Source of the DNA: Sesamum alatum
Taxonomy: Eukaryota > Streptophyta > Magnoliopsida > Lamiales > Pedaliaceae
Assembly: GCA_034509735.1 (NCBI GenBank)
Contig: JACGWO010000007.1
Coordinates: 558,001 to 622,000 of the forward strand
Length of the DNA stretch: 64,000 nt
Reading direction: 5' to 3'
In this document: positions 11,181-24,339 of the stretch, piece after piece
Position numbering within the stretch: position 1 is the first letter of the stretch
How the letters are laid out: each line of letters opens with the position of its first letter
Translations under genes and position numbers: made by a program
Notes under the pieces: generated by a model
What the model saw: the letters and a program-made list of their open reading frames with translations, nothing else
What the model was told of the DNA's origin: nothing
Database searches by the model: none

Positions 11181-12529
11181 TAGAGAGAGAGAGGAGAGTT
11201 CTTGATACTGTGATATGCAGAGAGAGAGAGAGAGAAATGGGAGAAAAGGGTTGCAGATGGTGGATGCAGTTTTCTGAATTTTATTTAATTTGACTCCAAC
11301 AAAAAATAAAAGAAAAAAAAGGTGTTTAATTTAGGCTGTCACTAAAATTATTTTTTTGACTGAGAGGAGAGGAAGCAATAAAGACTGCACATGGAGGTAA
11401 AGTGATGATGCCTTTTCAGATTCTGGACCATTGGAGATAAATATTTAGTGTATTTTATGCCAACTATAATGTAATAATTTTCACTATGGAATACAATGTT
11501 TGGAGGGTTCTAACTTTTTTTAATCATACTTAAAGAAATAATTCAAGTTTAAAAAGAAAAACCCATTATTCAGTTCAAATAGTTTCATACAATGCTAAAT
11601 CAAGCTTTTCTGGTTTGATGATTTCTTGGCATTTTTTAAATCAATGGGGATAAGTGTCAAGTGTGAGAACAGTAGATTTTGGTAAGAAATGGACAAAAGA
11701 GAAGTTGAAGAGAGAGAGAGAGAGAGAGAGAAGATGTAAGGTTGATGGTTGGATTTTAGCAAGGGATGGTGATGCAGACAGCACAGCAAGACAACAGTGG
11801 AGTTCCTAAAACGGCGACGTTTAAGGGCCCATGTGGACAGGTTTTCTGGAATCTGGACACTGCCGCCGACTCAGACTGCCTCTGTGAAACTTGCAGTAAG
11901 TGTGTAAGAAAAAGTTGGGTTTTTGGTGGCACTGTTTTTTCTACTCTAATTAATAATGATTGTGTGGTTGCTGCAGTTATTACCAATTGGGCAGTCACTT
12001 TTTATCCTCATCTCTGCCTTTGCTGTTTGGCAAACATTGTCAATCTTTGATGCTCATTGCAACAACATATGAAAAACATTGCTTAAAATAGTGCACACAA
12101 TAACACACACAGTTAGTTACTGTCTTTTTTTTATTTTATTTTAATGTTGTACTTTGGTTTTGATGAATTAAGATGCAATGTAATGACAAGACAAGAGTTG
12201 GAAGGATCTGGCTGTTGTTTGTTCTCTTTTTGGATATTTAAAGAATATCATGTATGCATTATTATTTTACGTATTTTTAAAATGATGTAGAGTTCATTTG
12301 AAATCGTTTAAATGTCGAGTTCATTTGAAATGAGTAGAGTATGTCGACTCAATCAAACTCGTTGCGTAATTATTAGAACCCTGAGTGGTGAGTCGAGCAA
12401 TAAGGGACTAGTGACTCAAGAGATGAAAGAAGGTTCAAAAGTTGTTGGAGATATCACTCTGGGTGAGGACTTATCTTCACGCGAGTTGGCTCGGGGGATT
12501 AGGCGTACCCGCTTAAGCTCGTTATTAAA
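11181..12529. other. Upstream region of the DUF4408/DUF761 gene, with GA microsatellites
   Basis: (GA)n tracts lie at about 11183-11237 and 11709-11731. A GC-richer patch at 11765-12000 is open in both directions but shows no recognisable domain. It may be promoter or an untranslated relic. Confidence 0.4.
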
Positions 12530-12817
12530 ATATAAAATTATTATCCATATTTTTATACAATTGAAGAGCATTTTATTAGTATCTTTAATTTTATGGTCTG
12601 TTATATTTTTTTCCTCTCTTCCCAATTTTCTATTTTTTTCTCTTATCAACTTCCACGTCCCTTTTTCTTCACCGATTTTTTTCAATATTTTTCTCATAAC
12701 TTCTTTTAATTTTTTTTAATATTTTATTTATCTAATTAATATACTTTAAAATAATAATTAGTTTTTAGAATTTTAAATTAATTGTGCATGCATATTTGGC
12801 TGTGCCACATATATTAG
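12530..12817 (+). mobile_element. Helitron-like family B element, second copy
   Basis: This is a diverged inverted copy of 3091-3424. The shared blocks are CAATTGAAGAGCATTTTATTAGT, TTATGGTCTG, CCTTTTTCTTCACCGATTTTTTTCA and CTAATTAATATACTTTAAAATAATAATTAG. The 3' end is GCCACATATATTAG followed by T, so the last bases are TTAG rather than CTAG. The 5' border is less certain than the 3' border. Confidence 0.45.
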
Positions 12818-15487
12818 TTATTTTAGAATAAGTGAAGTTTTATAGATTATTAAATGCAATTATAATTACATAAAATTTTTAGATTTTAAGCAAATATTAT
12901 ATATATTCATTAAAATGGAACATTGCTCATCAATTATATGCAACGCATAATAAATATTTTTCTTAGAAGTACGAGTTATTTGTATAAAATCATATTCTCA
13001 TAATATGCAAGAAATCGAAAATACTTATGATGTGGTTGAGTTTGAGCATGGGAGTGAACGGTAAATTTTTCGAAATGAGAATGGGGCGTGGGAAGCTCCT
13101 ACCCTAGCACTGATAATGCAAGCCAACTTTCGAGCTCATGACTTTCGGGTGGTGGATTAATGCGCATAAAAAACATGAGAACGGGGTGGAATAACCGTAT
13201 CAACTTATATACACATTTTTAACTGAAAAAATACAAGCTATTTCCTCGTGATATTATAAATGAATAAATTATCTTTTTATAAAAAATAAAATATCAATTT
13301 ATCTCCCTGTATTTTTTAAATGAAATAATTTATCTCATATATGGAAGTAAATTACATTACACCCCATTTTTAACTAATAGATACTTTACTAGGGCTCGAA
13401 AATGGACACCCTCAAATGAAAGGGGAAAAAAAAAAGCATATCAATAGCCAAAAATTAATCATCGATACTCTTCTGGGCCTACGAAGCCCATTGCTCATAT
13501 TGAAGTGAGTTGGGTTATCAGGCTGTAAAAGATCCAGATCGGCCCATAACTTAAGAGGCTCTTTATTGGGCTTGGTCCATTAACCTTCTAAGAACAATTA
13601 TAGCTGCTTGTTAAAATCCAGCAGCCCTAAAGTTGATCGTGTGGCCCAGATTGCATCAGTAACCATCACGAATCCCATGGGCTCTATGGGGCCCCACCCC
13701 ACACCCTGTGTTTGTTTATTCAATGCAAGAACCCTCCTTAAGCCTTCAACCGAAGTTTTAACTTGTAAAAAACTAGTCGTTGTCATGCCGTCTCTGAGTG
13801 TATATAATAAATATTTTTTTATATTTTAAAATATATTAAATAAGAGCAAAATATAAATCAATATATTATATTAAAAAAATTAATTAAAATTAGAAAAGAA
13901 ACTAATTTGTCAATTAATGTAAAATTTAGAAGTTAAATAAGTTAGTTCTATTATCGGTTGAAGGGCATTTTTAACTTCATAAAAAATAATGTAGCGGTGT
14001 CATTAACCGTCATTTGTGAGTGTGGAATGAATTTTCTTTTTATATTAGCATAGATAATCTTTTACGTTTTAAAATTTATTATATATTAATTGTTGCTGCA
14101 TGCAGAACATATAAAAAAATTAATAGAACATGATGAGAAAAAAAAAATTATGAAAATAAATAAATTATAAATTGTAACAAACCTGAGAAGTAAAATGAGA
14201 GAGAAACATGGAGTAGTGGGTAGTTAACAGGAAAAAAAAATATTAAAAAATATTGAAATTATTAATCTTGTCGAGCAAATTTTGAAGGGAAGAAATGGAT
14301 TGAAAGGATAAATTTGAATATTTAAAAATTGGTATGACAAAAAGTTTTCTTTTATAATAGCATAGATGTCGGCACTTGGAATCTTGAAATATTACTTACC
14401 ATTTTCCCTTTTAAAGCGGATATTAATCCAAGATGAGAATTATGCATGCATGGTTCAAATGTAATGGGTTAGTTTATATATTTTATTTTTATTTATAATA
14501 TATTTTAAAACGTAAAAAAATATTTATTATATGCATTCAGGAATGACATGCCACGATGGTTAGTATAATTAATTATTACTCCATGACAAGACATGAGAGA
14601 ACTGATATTTTTTTTTTCTAAGAGAACACAAATTTAAAAGCTATACATAATTTAAATTTTAAAATATAAAATAAGTAATTAGTGAATAATTTAAATATTA
14701 ATCTCCCTATATGAAAGCATCGATAACACAATATTTTATATTAGAATTTAATGAGATTATCCAAATTTAAAAAACCTAAATTTGTATATTTTACTATGTA
14801 TAAATAAATCAGTATTAGATATTAATTTGTGTTGAGAAAATTTAACATCATAAGTAGATATTTTCAATAATTTTGTTTTATTATAAATGAATTTTAATTT
14901 GATCCCAATAACATGGGAACCAAAAAAATATTAGATACTAACTTATTATTTTTCCAAGATATGAAGCTAAAAAAAGATGGTGTATTTATGTGAGGTGAGA
15001 AATAGAGATAAGCCAAATGTGAAAGAGAATTCGCCAACCATGATTCTCTGCTCATCACAAACTTCCTCAATCAAATAAAAAAACAAGACAAAATTCGAAC
15101 GATTTGTTTTCATTTGAACAACATGAATTTTTCCGTTTGTCTTTTGCCCAAAAGAAAACCCTTAATTTTTGATCCACTGAATTTCAATCCTTTCCCATTT
15201 ATTCCCTTCCATACATTCTGAATTTTCTGTATTTTCCCATCTAAAGATTAGATTTTTACCCAAAAAAAAAAGGGAAAAACTTGGCTTGCAGAATATCAAG
15301 ATTTGCACGTGAGCTCAAAATCCCTGTCTTTTTACTGGAGTTGGTGATCAGTCTCACCTTCACCCACCACCAGATCTTTAGATTATTAATTTTTATGAGT
15401 ATTATTTATGATAAACTATTAATAAAGTACCATAAATCTTGAAGGGAATTTAATAAAAAAAAATTTATATATATGTGTGAGTATATG
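12818..15487. other. AT-rich intergenic DNA between the A70-type and glycine decarboxylase genes
   Basis: No gene is supported. Fragments of Helitron-like family A occur at about 13985-14057 (inverted 5' end with GGTGTCATTAACCGTCATTTGTGAGTG) and 14470-14563 (3' end ATTATATGCATTCAGG..GGTTAG before T). The patch 13480-13790 is GC-richer, with TGGGCC/GGCCCA motifs, and could be a relic; nothing else is recognised. The last 450 bp should hold the glycine decarboxylase promoter. Confidence 0.4.
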
Positions 15488-15494
15488 TATAAAG
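15488..15494 (+). promoter_or_regulatory. Probable TATA box of the glycine decarboxylase gene
   Basis: TATAAAG lies about 200 bp before the ATG, followed by GC-richer, C-rich sequence typical of a plant 5' leader. A transcription start near 15520 would give a leader of about 170 bp. Confidence 0.5.
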
Positions 15495-15690
15495 ACAGTG
15501 TGGCCTCATCATCAACAACCCATTACCACCACCCACATTCTTACATCATACAACACTGAAAATGGATTTCTTTTCATAGTAGAGGAAGAACACTCTGCAT
15601 TTTAACTGAATTCTGTCTTTCTTATCTTCTTGCCGTCAGCCCTTTTGTGGGAGTGTCGTAATTCTCTGTTTCAAGAAAGAAAAAAAAGCA

Positions 15691-18600
15691 ATGGAGCGTG
15701 CAAGAAAATTGGCGAACAGGGCTATCCTGAAACGCTTGCTATCATCGTCGAAGCAGCAGCCATTGTACAAATCATCGAGGTGCGTTTCCTCGTTGTCCCC
15801 GAGCGTGGTCCAAGGTGGCAGCAATGTTTCTAAGGTACACAGCTTTAATTCAAGAAGTTTTGCACAGTTTGTGGGCACTCGATCCATTTCTGTCGAGGCC
15901 CTGAAACCGAGTGACACTTTCCCCCGCCGCCACAACTCGGCCACGCCGGAGGAGCAAGGCAAGATGGCCGAGTTTGTGGGGTACAATAGTCTTGATGCAT
16001 TGATTGATGCTACTGTGCCTAAATCTATTCGTATTGATAAGATGGAGTTTCCTATATTTGATGAGGGGTTGACAGAGGCACAGATGATTGCGCATATGAA
16101 TGATTTAGCATCCAAGAATAAGCTTTTCAAGTCATATATTGGAATGGGATACTATAATACATTTGTCCCACCTGTAATCTTGAGGAATATAATGGAAAAT
16201 CCGGGGTGGTATACTCAGTATACCCCTTATCAGGCTGAGATTTCACAAGGGAGGCTTGAATCCTTGATGAACTTTCAGACCTTGATCACGGATCTTACTG
16301 CTTTGCCCATGTCGAATGCGTCGTTGCTCGATGAAGGGACGGCGGCCGCAGAGGCTATGGCCATGTGTAATAATATCCTCAAGGGGAAGAGAAAGACTTT
16401 TGTGATTGCCAGCAATTGTCATCCACAGACCATTGATATTTGTCAGACTAGAGCTGGTGGATTTGATCTTAAGGTTGTTGTTTCGGATATTAAGGATATC
16501 GATTATACGTCGGGGGACGTTTGTGGTGTGCTGGTTCAGTATCCGGGGACGGAGGGTGAGATTTTGGACTATGGGGAGTTTGTTAAGAACGCGCATGCTA
16601 ATGGGGTGAAGGTGGTGATGGCATCTGATTTGTTGGCTTTGACAATGTTGAAGCCACCGGGTGAGTTGGGTGCCGATATTGTGGTCGGTTCGGCTCAGAG
16701 ATTCGGTGTTCCGATGGGGTATGGAGGTCCCCATGCTGCTTTCTTGGCTACGTCCCAAGAGTATAAGAGGATGATGCCTGGAAGGATTATTGGTGTCAGT
16801 GTTGATTCGTCGGGAAAGCCTGCTCTTCGTATGGCGATGCAGACGAGGGAGCAGCATATTCGTCGGGACAAGGCCACTAGCAACATTTGCACAGCTCAGG
16901 TGAGTTTATTGTTCAATTGTTCTTCATTTATGTACAACTCTGCCCTGAACTTCAGATATATCTGAGAAATAGTGAAGGAGATTAATACGAATGAACTAAA
17001 CTTGTTATGTAGGCATTGCTTGCGAACATGGCTGCGATGTTTGCTGTTTATCATGGACCAGAAGGCCTAAAAACTATTGCACAAAGGGTTCATGGTTTGG
17101 CCGGCACATTTGCAGCCGGATTGAAGAAGCTCGGGACTGTAGAAGTCCAGGGTCTTCCTTTCTTTGACACTGTGAAGGTCAAATGTGGAGACGCGAAGGC
17201 CATTGCTGATGCTGCTTACAAGAATGAAATCAATTTGCGCATAGTTGACAACAATACTGTGAGCGTTATCTATGCATACCTTTTTTCGTAAATGACAGCA
17301 ACTTGGAAATAACCATGTCCTTTGCCTCTCAGATAACTGTTTCTTTCGATGAAACGACCACTTTAGAAGATGTGGACAAGCTGTTTGAAGTCTTTGCATG
17401 TGGCAAGCCTGTAAGAATGAGTATTCTTGTCAAACGTGCTAGTAATTTCAGTATACTTGTCGTAACTTTCTGTATTATTGTCCACTAGGTGACGTTCACC
17501 GCTGCATCTCTTGCACCAGAGGTTGAGAATTTGATTCCTGCAGGACTTGTGAGAGAGAGCCCGTTTTTGACTCACTCGATATTCAACTCGTACGAACATC
17601 TTTTAGCACGGTTTATAATTTGAATTACAGATCTTAATGGCAAAAAGATATGACTGTTGCTCTGATGTTGTAGGTACCACACCGAACACGAGCTTCTTAG
17701 GTACATTTCAAAGCTTCAGTCAAAGGATCTCTCTTTGTGCCACAGCATGATTCCATTGGGATCTTGTACGATGAAACTGAATGCAACGACAGAAATGATG
17801 CCGGTGACTTGGCCTGCTTTTGCAGATCTTCATCCTTTTGCCCCCACCGAACAGGCTGCCGGTTTCCAGGTGATAAGAAACTATTTGAAGTTTTGCTCTC
17901 TAAATGAATCTCTATTTGGCAAGAAGCTCCAATGCTACCTTTTTCGACTTACGTCATTGAATCATGACCTTCTTAATGCAGGAAATGTTCAAGAATTTGG
18001 GTGATATGTTGTGTACGCTCACCGGTTTTGATTCTTTCTCGCTGCAACCTAATGCTGGTGCCGCTGGAGAATATGCAGGGCTGATGGTTATTCGAGCATA
18101 TCACATGGTATTTAGACGTTCATATAGTTTGAAAAGCTAGCGGGACACGATATTTTCAGTAGAATTTGATACTAGAAACATATAGGAGAACCAGTTATCT
18201 GTGGAGATTCTAATCTCAATTAAAACTGCTTCTCTATGAGTTAAAAAGGGTGCCTTTTTGCTCTCAAGGTTGTTATCATATTCTCAAGTTCTGTAAATTC
18301 TACTATTAGTTGCATTAATTTCTGGCGAAAACTTCTATTGCAGTCAAGAGGAGACCACCACCGCAACGTGTGCATCATTCCAGTCTCAGCGCATGGAACA
18401 AACCCTGCAAGCGCGGCAATGTGTGGAATGAAAATTGTGGCTGTTGGAACGGATTCCAAGGGGAACATTAACATTGAAGAGTTACGTAAGGCTGCAGAAG
18501 CAAATAAGGAGAACTTAGCTGCTCTTATGGTACGGATAATTAGTATTACTGTCTTCCAGGATGTGCTTTCATTGTATTTGCCTCGACTCAATAAATAATT

Positions 18601-20323
18601 TTCTGTACAAAACCAGGTTACATATCCATCAACTCATGGAGTTTACGAGGAAGGCATTGACGAGATCTGCAAAATAATTCATGACAATGGCGGACAGGTT
18701 TACATGGATGGAGCCAACATGAACGCTCAGGTACTAAATATATATGGTACTAGTGAGCGTATCGTGTACCATTGTTGTGGTAAATCATATGATAGCATGT
18801 AAGCGTTCTGTTATCAAAATTTACGGGGCAGAATAGTTTCTTACGATGGTCGACTCTTTGTGCCTACAGGTTGGTCTAACTAGCCCAGGCTTTATTGGTG
18901 CCGATGTTTGCCATCTCAATCTCCATAAAACATTCTGCATTCCTCATGGTGGAGGCGGGCCTGGCATGGGGCCGATTGGGGTGAAGAAACACTTAGCACC
19001 ATTTCTACCATCTCATCCTGTGGTATGTGAAAAACATTAGAACTAATCGGTTCTAAGAGGGAATAAACGCAAAAAACGTCAAGTCATAGTTGACACCGTA
19101 TTCTCTTTGTTGATAATGCAGGTGCCCACAGGAGGCATACCAGCACCTGATCAGTCTCAGCCACTCGGCACCATTTCTGCTGCACCGTGGGGCTCAGCGC
19201 TCATTTTGCCAATATCATACACTTACATCGCCATGATGGGGTCGAAGGGATTGACCGATGCATCTAAGATAGCTATCCTGAATGCAAACTACATGGCCAA
19301 GCGTTTGGAGGTCTCGCCTTGTTTTCTCTACTTGCTCGAATTTTTTGTAACTCTAGATATGATCCACACCATTATACCTTCCGTCAAATACATTAACATG
19401 TTTTCCTTTTCATTTTGCAGAAGCATTACCCCGTTCTTTTCCGTGGTGTCAATGGGACGGTTGCCCATGAGTTCATTATCGATTTGAGAGGCTTTAAGGT
19501 CAGTCGGACTTAACACAATCTATGCTCAATTTCGTATCAAATTCAAAGCAAGAATCACTCAATGCAAGTTACTTGTAGAACACTGCTGGAATCGAGCCCG
19601 AGGACGTTGCTAAACGTCTCATGGACTATGGATTTCACGGGCCGACCATGTCTTGGCCGGTTCCCGGTACACTCATGATCGAACCAACTGAAAGTGAAAG
19701 CAAGGTAAAGAACACAGATAATTCTACAGTATCCTATACATTCACTATCCTCACATAGATTAACATTCCTCTTTGATTTCCCTTTACAGGCAGAGCTAGA
19801 CAGGTACTGTGATGCTCTCATCTCTATTAGAGAAGAAATTGCGATGATTGAGACAGGAAAAGCCGACGTTCATAACAACGTTCTCAAGGTATTCGACTAT
19901 GGATTCCACTCTATAGGCTCTGCTCCTTATTTTCGCAGTGTTTATGTGTTCGTTATTTTCTTATATACCGGCATAATTTGGCTCCAGAGTGCTCCTCACC
20001 CACCGTCGCTGCTTATGGCTGATGTCTGGACGAAACCATATTCCCGGGAATATGCAGCCTACCCTGCTCCGTGGCTCAAGTCTGCCAAGTTCTGGCCGAC
20101 CACAGGTGCGTGTAATGAACCACTAGTATACATATTAACGTGCCTGAAAGTTACTGTAGATATCAAATCATGCTTTGGCTCCTTGTTTTCTTACACATAA
20201 GAACTAAATGGTCTCGGTCCCATCTCAGGACGCGTTGACAATGTGTATGGCGATCGGAACCTCATCTGCACCCTCCTCCCGGTGTCCCAGATGGCCGAAG
20301 AGGCGGCCGCCGCCACTGCGTGA
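15691..20323 (+). CDS. GLDP: Glycine decarboxylase P-protein (glycine cleavage system), mitochondrial
   Basis: There are 15 coding exons: 15691-16899, 17013-17258, 17333-17410, 17489-17589, 17674-17869, 17982-18107, 18344-18529, 18617-18730, 18870-19022, 19122-19310, 19421-19498, 19579-19704, 19790-19888, 19988-20105 and 20229-20323. All introns are GT..AG. The joined frame is 3114 nt, or 1037 residues, the normal plant length. Residues 1 to about 85 are basic and Ser-rich ([17 protein letters not shown]), a mitochondrial transit peptide. The pyridoxal-phosphate lysine is K772 in [16 protein letters not shown]. The C-terminus [16 protein letters not shown] is also typical. The enzyme decarboxylates glycine and passes the aminomethyl group to the lipoyl H-protein, a step of photorespiration. 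Exon 14 begins with Ser where many plants have Gly; its acceptor is the only in-frame choice. Confidence 0.97.
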
Positions 20324-21060
20324 GATGCAAGGCTTCTACACGTTTGATACCACGATATTTGCATCTTCTTGATGTACATAAACATAGTTTATGTTCAAGT
20401 ACTTATGTTATCGTCTTCTTTCCCCTTCCAACGATCAGTAATAATGACCATTGTTGCTGATTGCAACTGTCTGATGATGATGATGTAATTATTGCTTCTT
20501 TATTAATTATAATTCTCACATTATAATTATTATCACAGGTACGAGGAAATGATAGATTCACTTATCAACACTTTGTTCAAAATGTATTTATTCAAATCTC
20601 TACATGTCAAGATGCAAAGATTTAGATAGAGGAGGTAAAATTTGAGTTCAATTAATTCTAAGTAAATAGGTTGTATATATTTAGCTTTCAAATTAAGGAA
20701 TAATGTCTAAACTAATTTTGAATAAATTAATGAAGTGAATTTTAGTTAATTAAATTTCTATTAAGTCGTCGGATGTTGAATATTCTTGAAAAAATAAATA
20801 TTGTTGTGATTATATGCGATCTTGGATAATATTTGTTGCATATGATGATAATATCATTAGTGTTATGTCCGTTCACAAAAAACAACTCATGTTTTTTAAT
20901 AATAAAAATGAAAAATATATAAAATCAAAGGCACGAGAGGAGCTAACTTTTTTTATAGAATATATTAATGTGAAACTATATAGACTATTGAGTTATTGAG
21001 TTAGTTAATTAATGAGTTAACGAGCCGACTCTGAGTTTACGAAGGAAACTTGTTAGGCTC
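20324..21060. other. 3' flank of glycine decarboxylase, AT-rich DNA
   Basis: The first 150-200 bp should be the 3' untranslated region. Beyond it no gene or repeat is recognised. Confidence 0.4.
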
Positions 21061-22150
21061 TATTGATCTACCTTTAACCAAGTTAACTGACATGAAGCTT
21101 TAGCGATCATGAGTGAATGGCCAGAGGAAAATGAACGGTGCTTTCTAGAGGAGATATATCAACAATTAACTCTTGAAAAGACTGCATTGTTGGTTGATCG
21201 ACATCTAGAAAGGGGGAGCTCGAAGAGCGACATCTATCTGGAAGAAGGGCATGTTTTAAGGGCCTTCTGAAGGATAATAGCGCGATGAAGAGTGGTCACA
21301 TGAAAGAGGGATGAAGCTGTCAGAGCTCCTGGTTTTAGGACTCTAACAACACTCGGACCACTTTCCGCATTCTGAGAAAAATCCCTTGTTGTGATGGTAC
21401 AGTCAGTAAGAATGACATGATACATGAGCAAGTAGACGTTGATCTTTTTATCATCTTTCTTGTTGGCTTGTAGACTTGATCGCCAGTTTCCGGCATTGTC
21501 TAGTCGCATCGGTACGGGATTCCCTATGCCCTCCTCTTTGGTGTAGTTGTAGTTAGTTTCTCACACAAGAAGTGTTACTCAAATTGAGCTAAACCAGTAA
21601 TCTTTCTTCACACGGCAACGTAAAAAGGAAGTTTTCTGGTGCCCCCAGTGGATTTAAAGACCGAACAAATAGGCAAGATTGGACCGGCTATCAACTACTT
21701 TTCTTTTAGGCGGGATCTATAGGAATTGAAACTTCGAATGGAAGTGGGTCTACTAGCTATGATGCTGCTGAAGGAGCCGGGTTTAGTGTGGACTTACCGG
21801 TCCTCGGTGAAATATCTGTTCTGTACTTGTTGCTAAAGCAAAGCAAGACTGTTACGTGCGCGCGAATGATATCCATAGGAATTTTATTGCTAGTATTAAC
21901 TCCTACCCCTATCCTAATCTATTGCCAATCTGGTTTTTTCAACGAGGAAGCTCCTTGTTGGTTTTCGTATGGAGCCATCAGCTTCGGTCAGCTGTCCTTA
22001 CTTCTTCATGCTCAGCCCCACCAACACATGGACCGAACCTAACCTAACCTAACCCATTGGCTTTAGTTTGTGCAGGACGCTCTACACAGTATTTATTCCG
22101 TCAGGAGTAATGTGCTCCACAGGGCGTGGAACCCTCTTCTCACGTGAAAA
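21061..22150. other. GC-richer block without a recognised gene, possibly organelle-derived
   Basis: About 1.1 kb differs sharply in composition from the AT-rich DNA on both sides, and nothing in it matches the repeats seen elsewhere in the window. It holds short open frames on both strands (21234-21509 minus; about 21710-22042 plus, which reads ...AGSIGIETSNGSGS..., with a hydrophobic stretch SIGILLLVLTPTPILIY). I cannot assign them to any family. The composition and lack of plant nuclear gene features suggest inserted mitochondrial DNA, but I could not match any named mitochondrial gene. Confidence 0.35.
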
Positions 22151-22199
22151 TATAGAGGTTATCTTTCTTTTTTTAAATAAATAAATAAAAAATGAAGAT

Positions 22200-22446
22200 T
22201 ATATAGAATATTATAAGCCAAATTTTCAAAAAGGCAAAAAAAGTATATTGGTAATACTGCAAACCATTTTTTTTGTTATGTTAATAACACCTCTAAGTTG
22301 GTTTCTTTTATTTCACTTTCTTTGTTTGTTTTTTTTTTTTTAAATGTGACGTGTTGATTATATATTTTATTTTTATTTATAATATATTTCAAAACATGGA
22401 AAATTATATACTATATACACGCAAAATAGCGTACTATAATGACTAG
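22200..22446 (+). mobile_element. Helitron-like family A element, 3' part
   Basis: The segment contains family A blocks (TAATAACACCTCTAAGTTGGTTTC, ATTTATAATATATTTCAAAACATGG) and ends ACACGCAAAATAGCGTACTATAATGACTAG before T. The hairpin is partly decayed. The 5' border is unclear. Confidence 0.5.
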
Positions 22447-24339
22447 TTTATATAAAAGTTTTCTTGCAGTTCTTGTGTGTGTAGATCTGGAAATCAAAAC
22501 TTTCATGCTTTTATTGCCTTCTGTACTTCTCTAGTGGTTGTAATTTAATGCTATTTCCCTTGCATAAATCCTTATAGCAATTTGTCATAGCATTTGAATT
22601 ATTATATGTAAGGGAGGGTTGGAACCTAAAATGCCCTATCCTTCTCATCAGATTTTTACATATCACAGTCGCGATTCGTTATATCATTCAATATATCAAA
22701 TTCAGATATTATTTTATTTCCTTAATAATTTAAATCAATCAATACATTAAAAAAATATTATTATAGAAATAGATATATACTCACGTTCGGAACTTTAAAG
22801 GACTCAAACTTACAATCTTTTAGATCGTAAGATCTCAACGTTATCAATCAAGTAATGCCTTACCGGCAAATTTGACACCATATAGAATTATGGGTTGACG
22901 GCGAATTCATTTACTCTCTTCCAATCTTTTATTATCTAAATTAATTATCCATTTTATATTATATTTATATGTAGATATTACGTATCAAATTTATATTATT
23001 TACATATTTAAATTTTTTTTTTTATAGAAGTATGTATATTGAAGTACAATTTTATATAAATTTCATCTACATGCGTATTTATTAATTTTCATCGTGTTTT
23101 ATTTAGTTAAAAATGGGACGCTTCTTTTTTTTTTTTTCACTTATTCTTAAGTTCTAAGATCATATGGAGATTAGAAAAAACTTAAGTTGATTACATGTGT
23201 TTTATTTTCATTCTGTCTATTTAATTATTGACATCTTGATTTATCTATGTGTATAATTGATTTTTTTTAGAAAAATAAAACTTACAATACTTGCCGACAA
23301 GCAAAATTATTGAAGTAAATTAAGCATTTTATAATTGTACCATGAGAACAATTGCAAAAGTCCGCCACAAAGTGATTATCTATTTATTTTTAAAATAATT
23401 ATTAATTGAATATGAATATTTGATATTGATATTGATAAATAGTATATAAAAGATAGACTTGTCAATACTTAATATTATAATATGATTGTAATTGATTTAC
23501 TAAATTAACAAAAAAAAACTCAAAAGTTAATTCAAAACATCGATATTTTCAAATTAATGGATATATTCAAATGAAATAAAGAAATAAAAAACTATTATAA
23601 AGGTCAACTTTATACTCATGTTCGTGGGACTCAAATTACAAAATTTTGAGTTACGAAGCATCAACTTTTACACTCGAGTAATGCCTTATTGGTATCTAAT
23701 TTTTTTTTTATTTTGTAATGTTGATTTTGACGAACTATATAGAGCATAAAATCAATTCTTTTGTTTTTTTATTTAAAGTTCTTTTTTAAGCAATTAATTG
23801 CATACCCCAATACATCAATATATTAAAAATTGACTAAAATGCCAAAACAAAATATCTTACGACAGTGATTAAGGTAGAGATCCTATAAATAAGTTTGAGT
23901 CCTATCGAACGTGTGAGTATTTATTTTACTTTGCGTGAGTTTATTATAATTTATTTCATATTTCTTAATCATATTGATGTATTAAGTGAACTAATATATT
24001 GTTTAATAACTTAATTTATTAAAATATTGATATAATTATATTATTATTGCTTCTATAAAGAACATTTTGACTAAATACATCAATAAATATGAAAATACGT
24101 CGAAACCTAACAAATGTCCATAAATACACAACACGTGTAAAAACTAATTAATATCCAAATAGAAAAAATACTCACATATATGAAGAGTCTTGAAGCCTCA
24201 GTCTTTTGTTCTCATGTATAAATATCCAAATTTCAGTTACCAATATTGTTAAAAATAATTTATTTTGTGATCGAATTATTCTTTGTATTTTCTTAAAAAT
24301 TGGTTAAAATTGTACAAACAAGAAAAAAATACTAAAAAA
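22447..24339. other. AT-rich intergenic DNA with decayed SINE-like copies
   Basis: Three related stretches are seen: about 22775-22870 and 23600-23700 (both minus) and 23862-24060 (plus). Each has a box B-like core of the form AAGTTTGAGTCC (or ATTTGAGTCC), and two have the TGCCTTAYYGGYA end. A cousin lies at 54080-54300. They look like a second tRNA-like retroelement family, but too decayed to delimit. No gene is supported. Confidence 0.4.

Noticed and set aside
11766..12050. 94-codon forward frame upstream of the DUF4408/DUF761 gene
   Set aside because: It is open on both strands with no recognisable domain, has no supported start, and sits in the promoter side of the neighbouring gene.
22036..22055. 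Telomere-like CCTAA repeats
   Set aside because: Only three short units, and not the plant telomere unit CCCTAAA.
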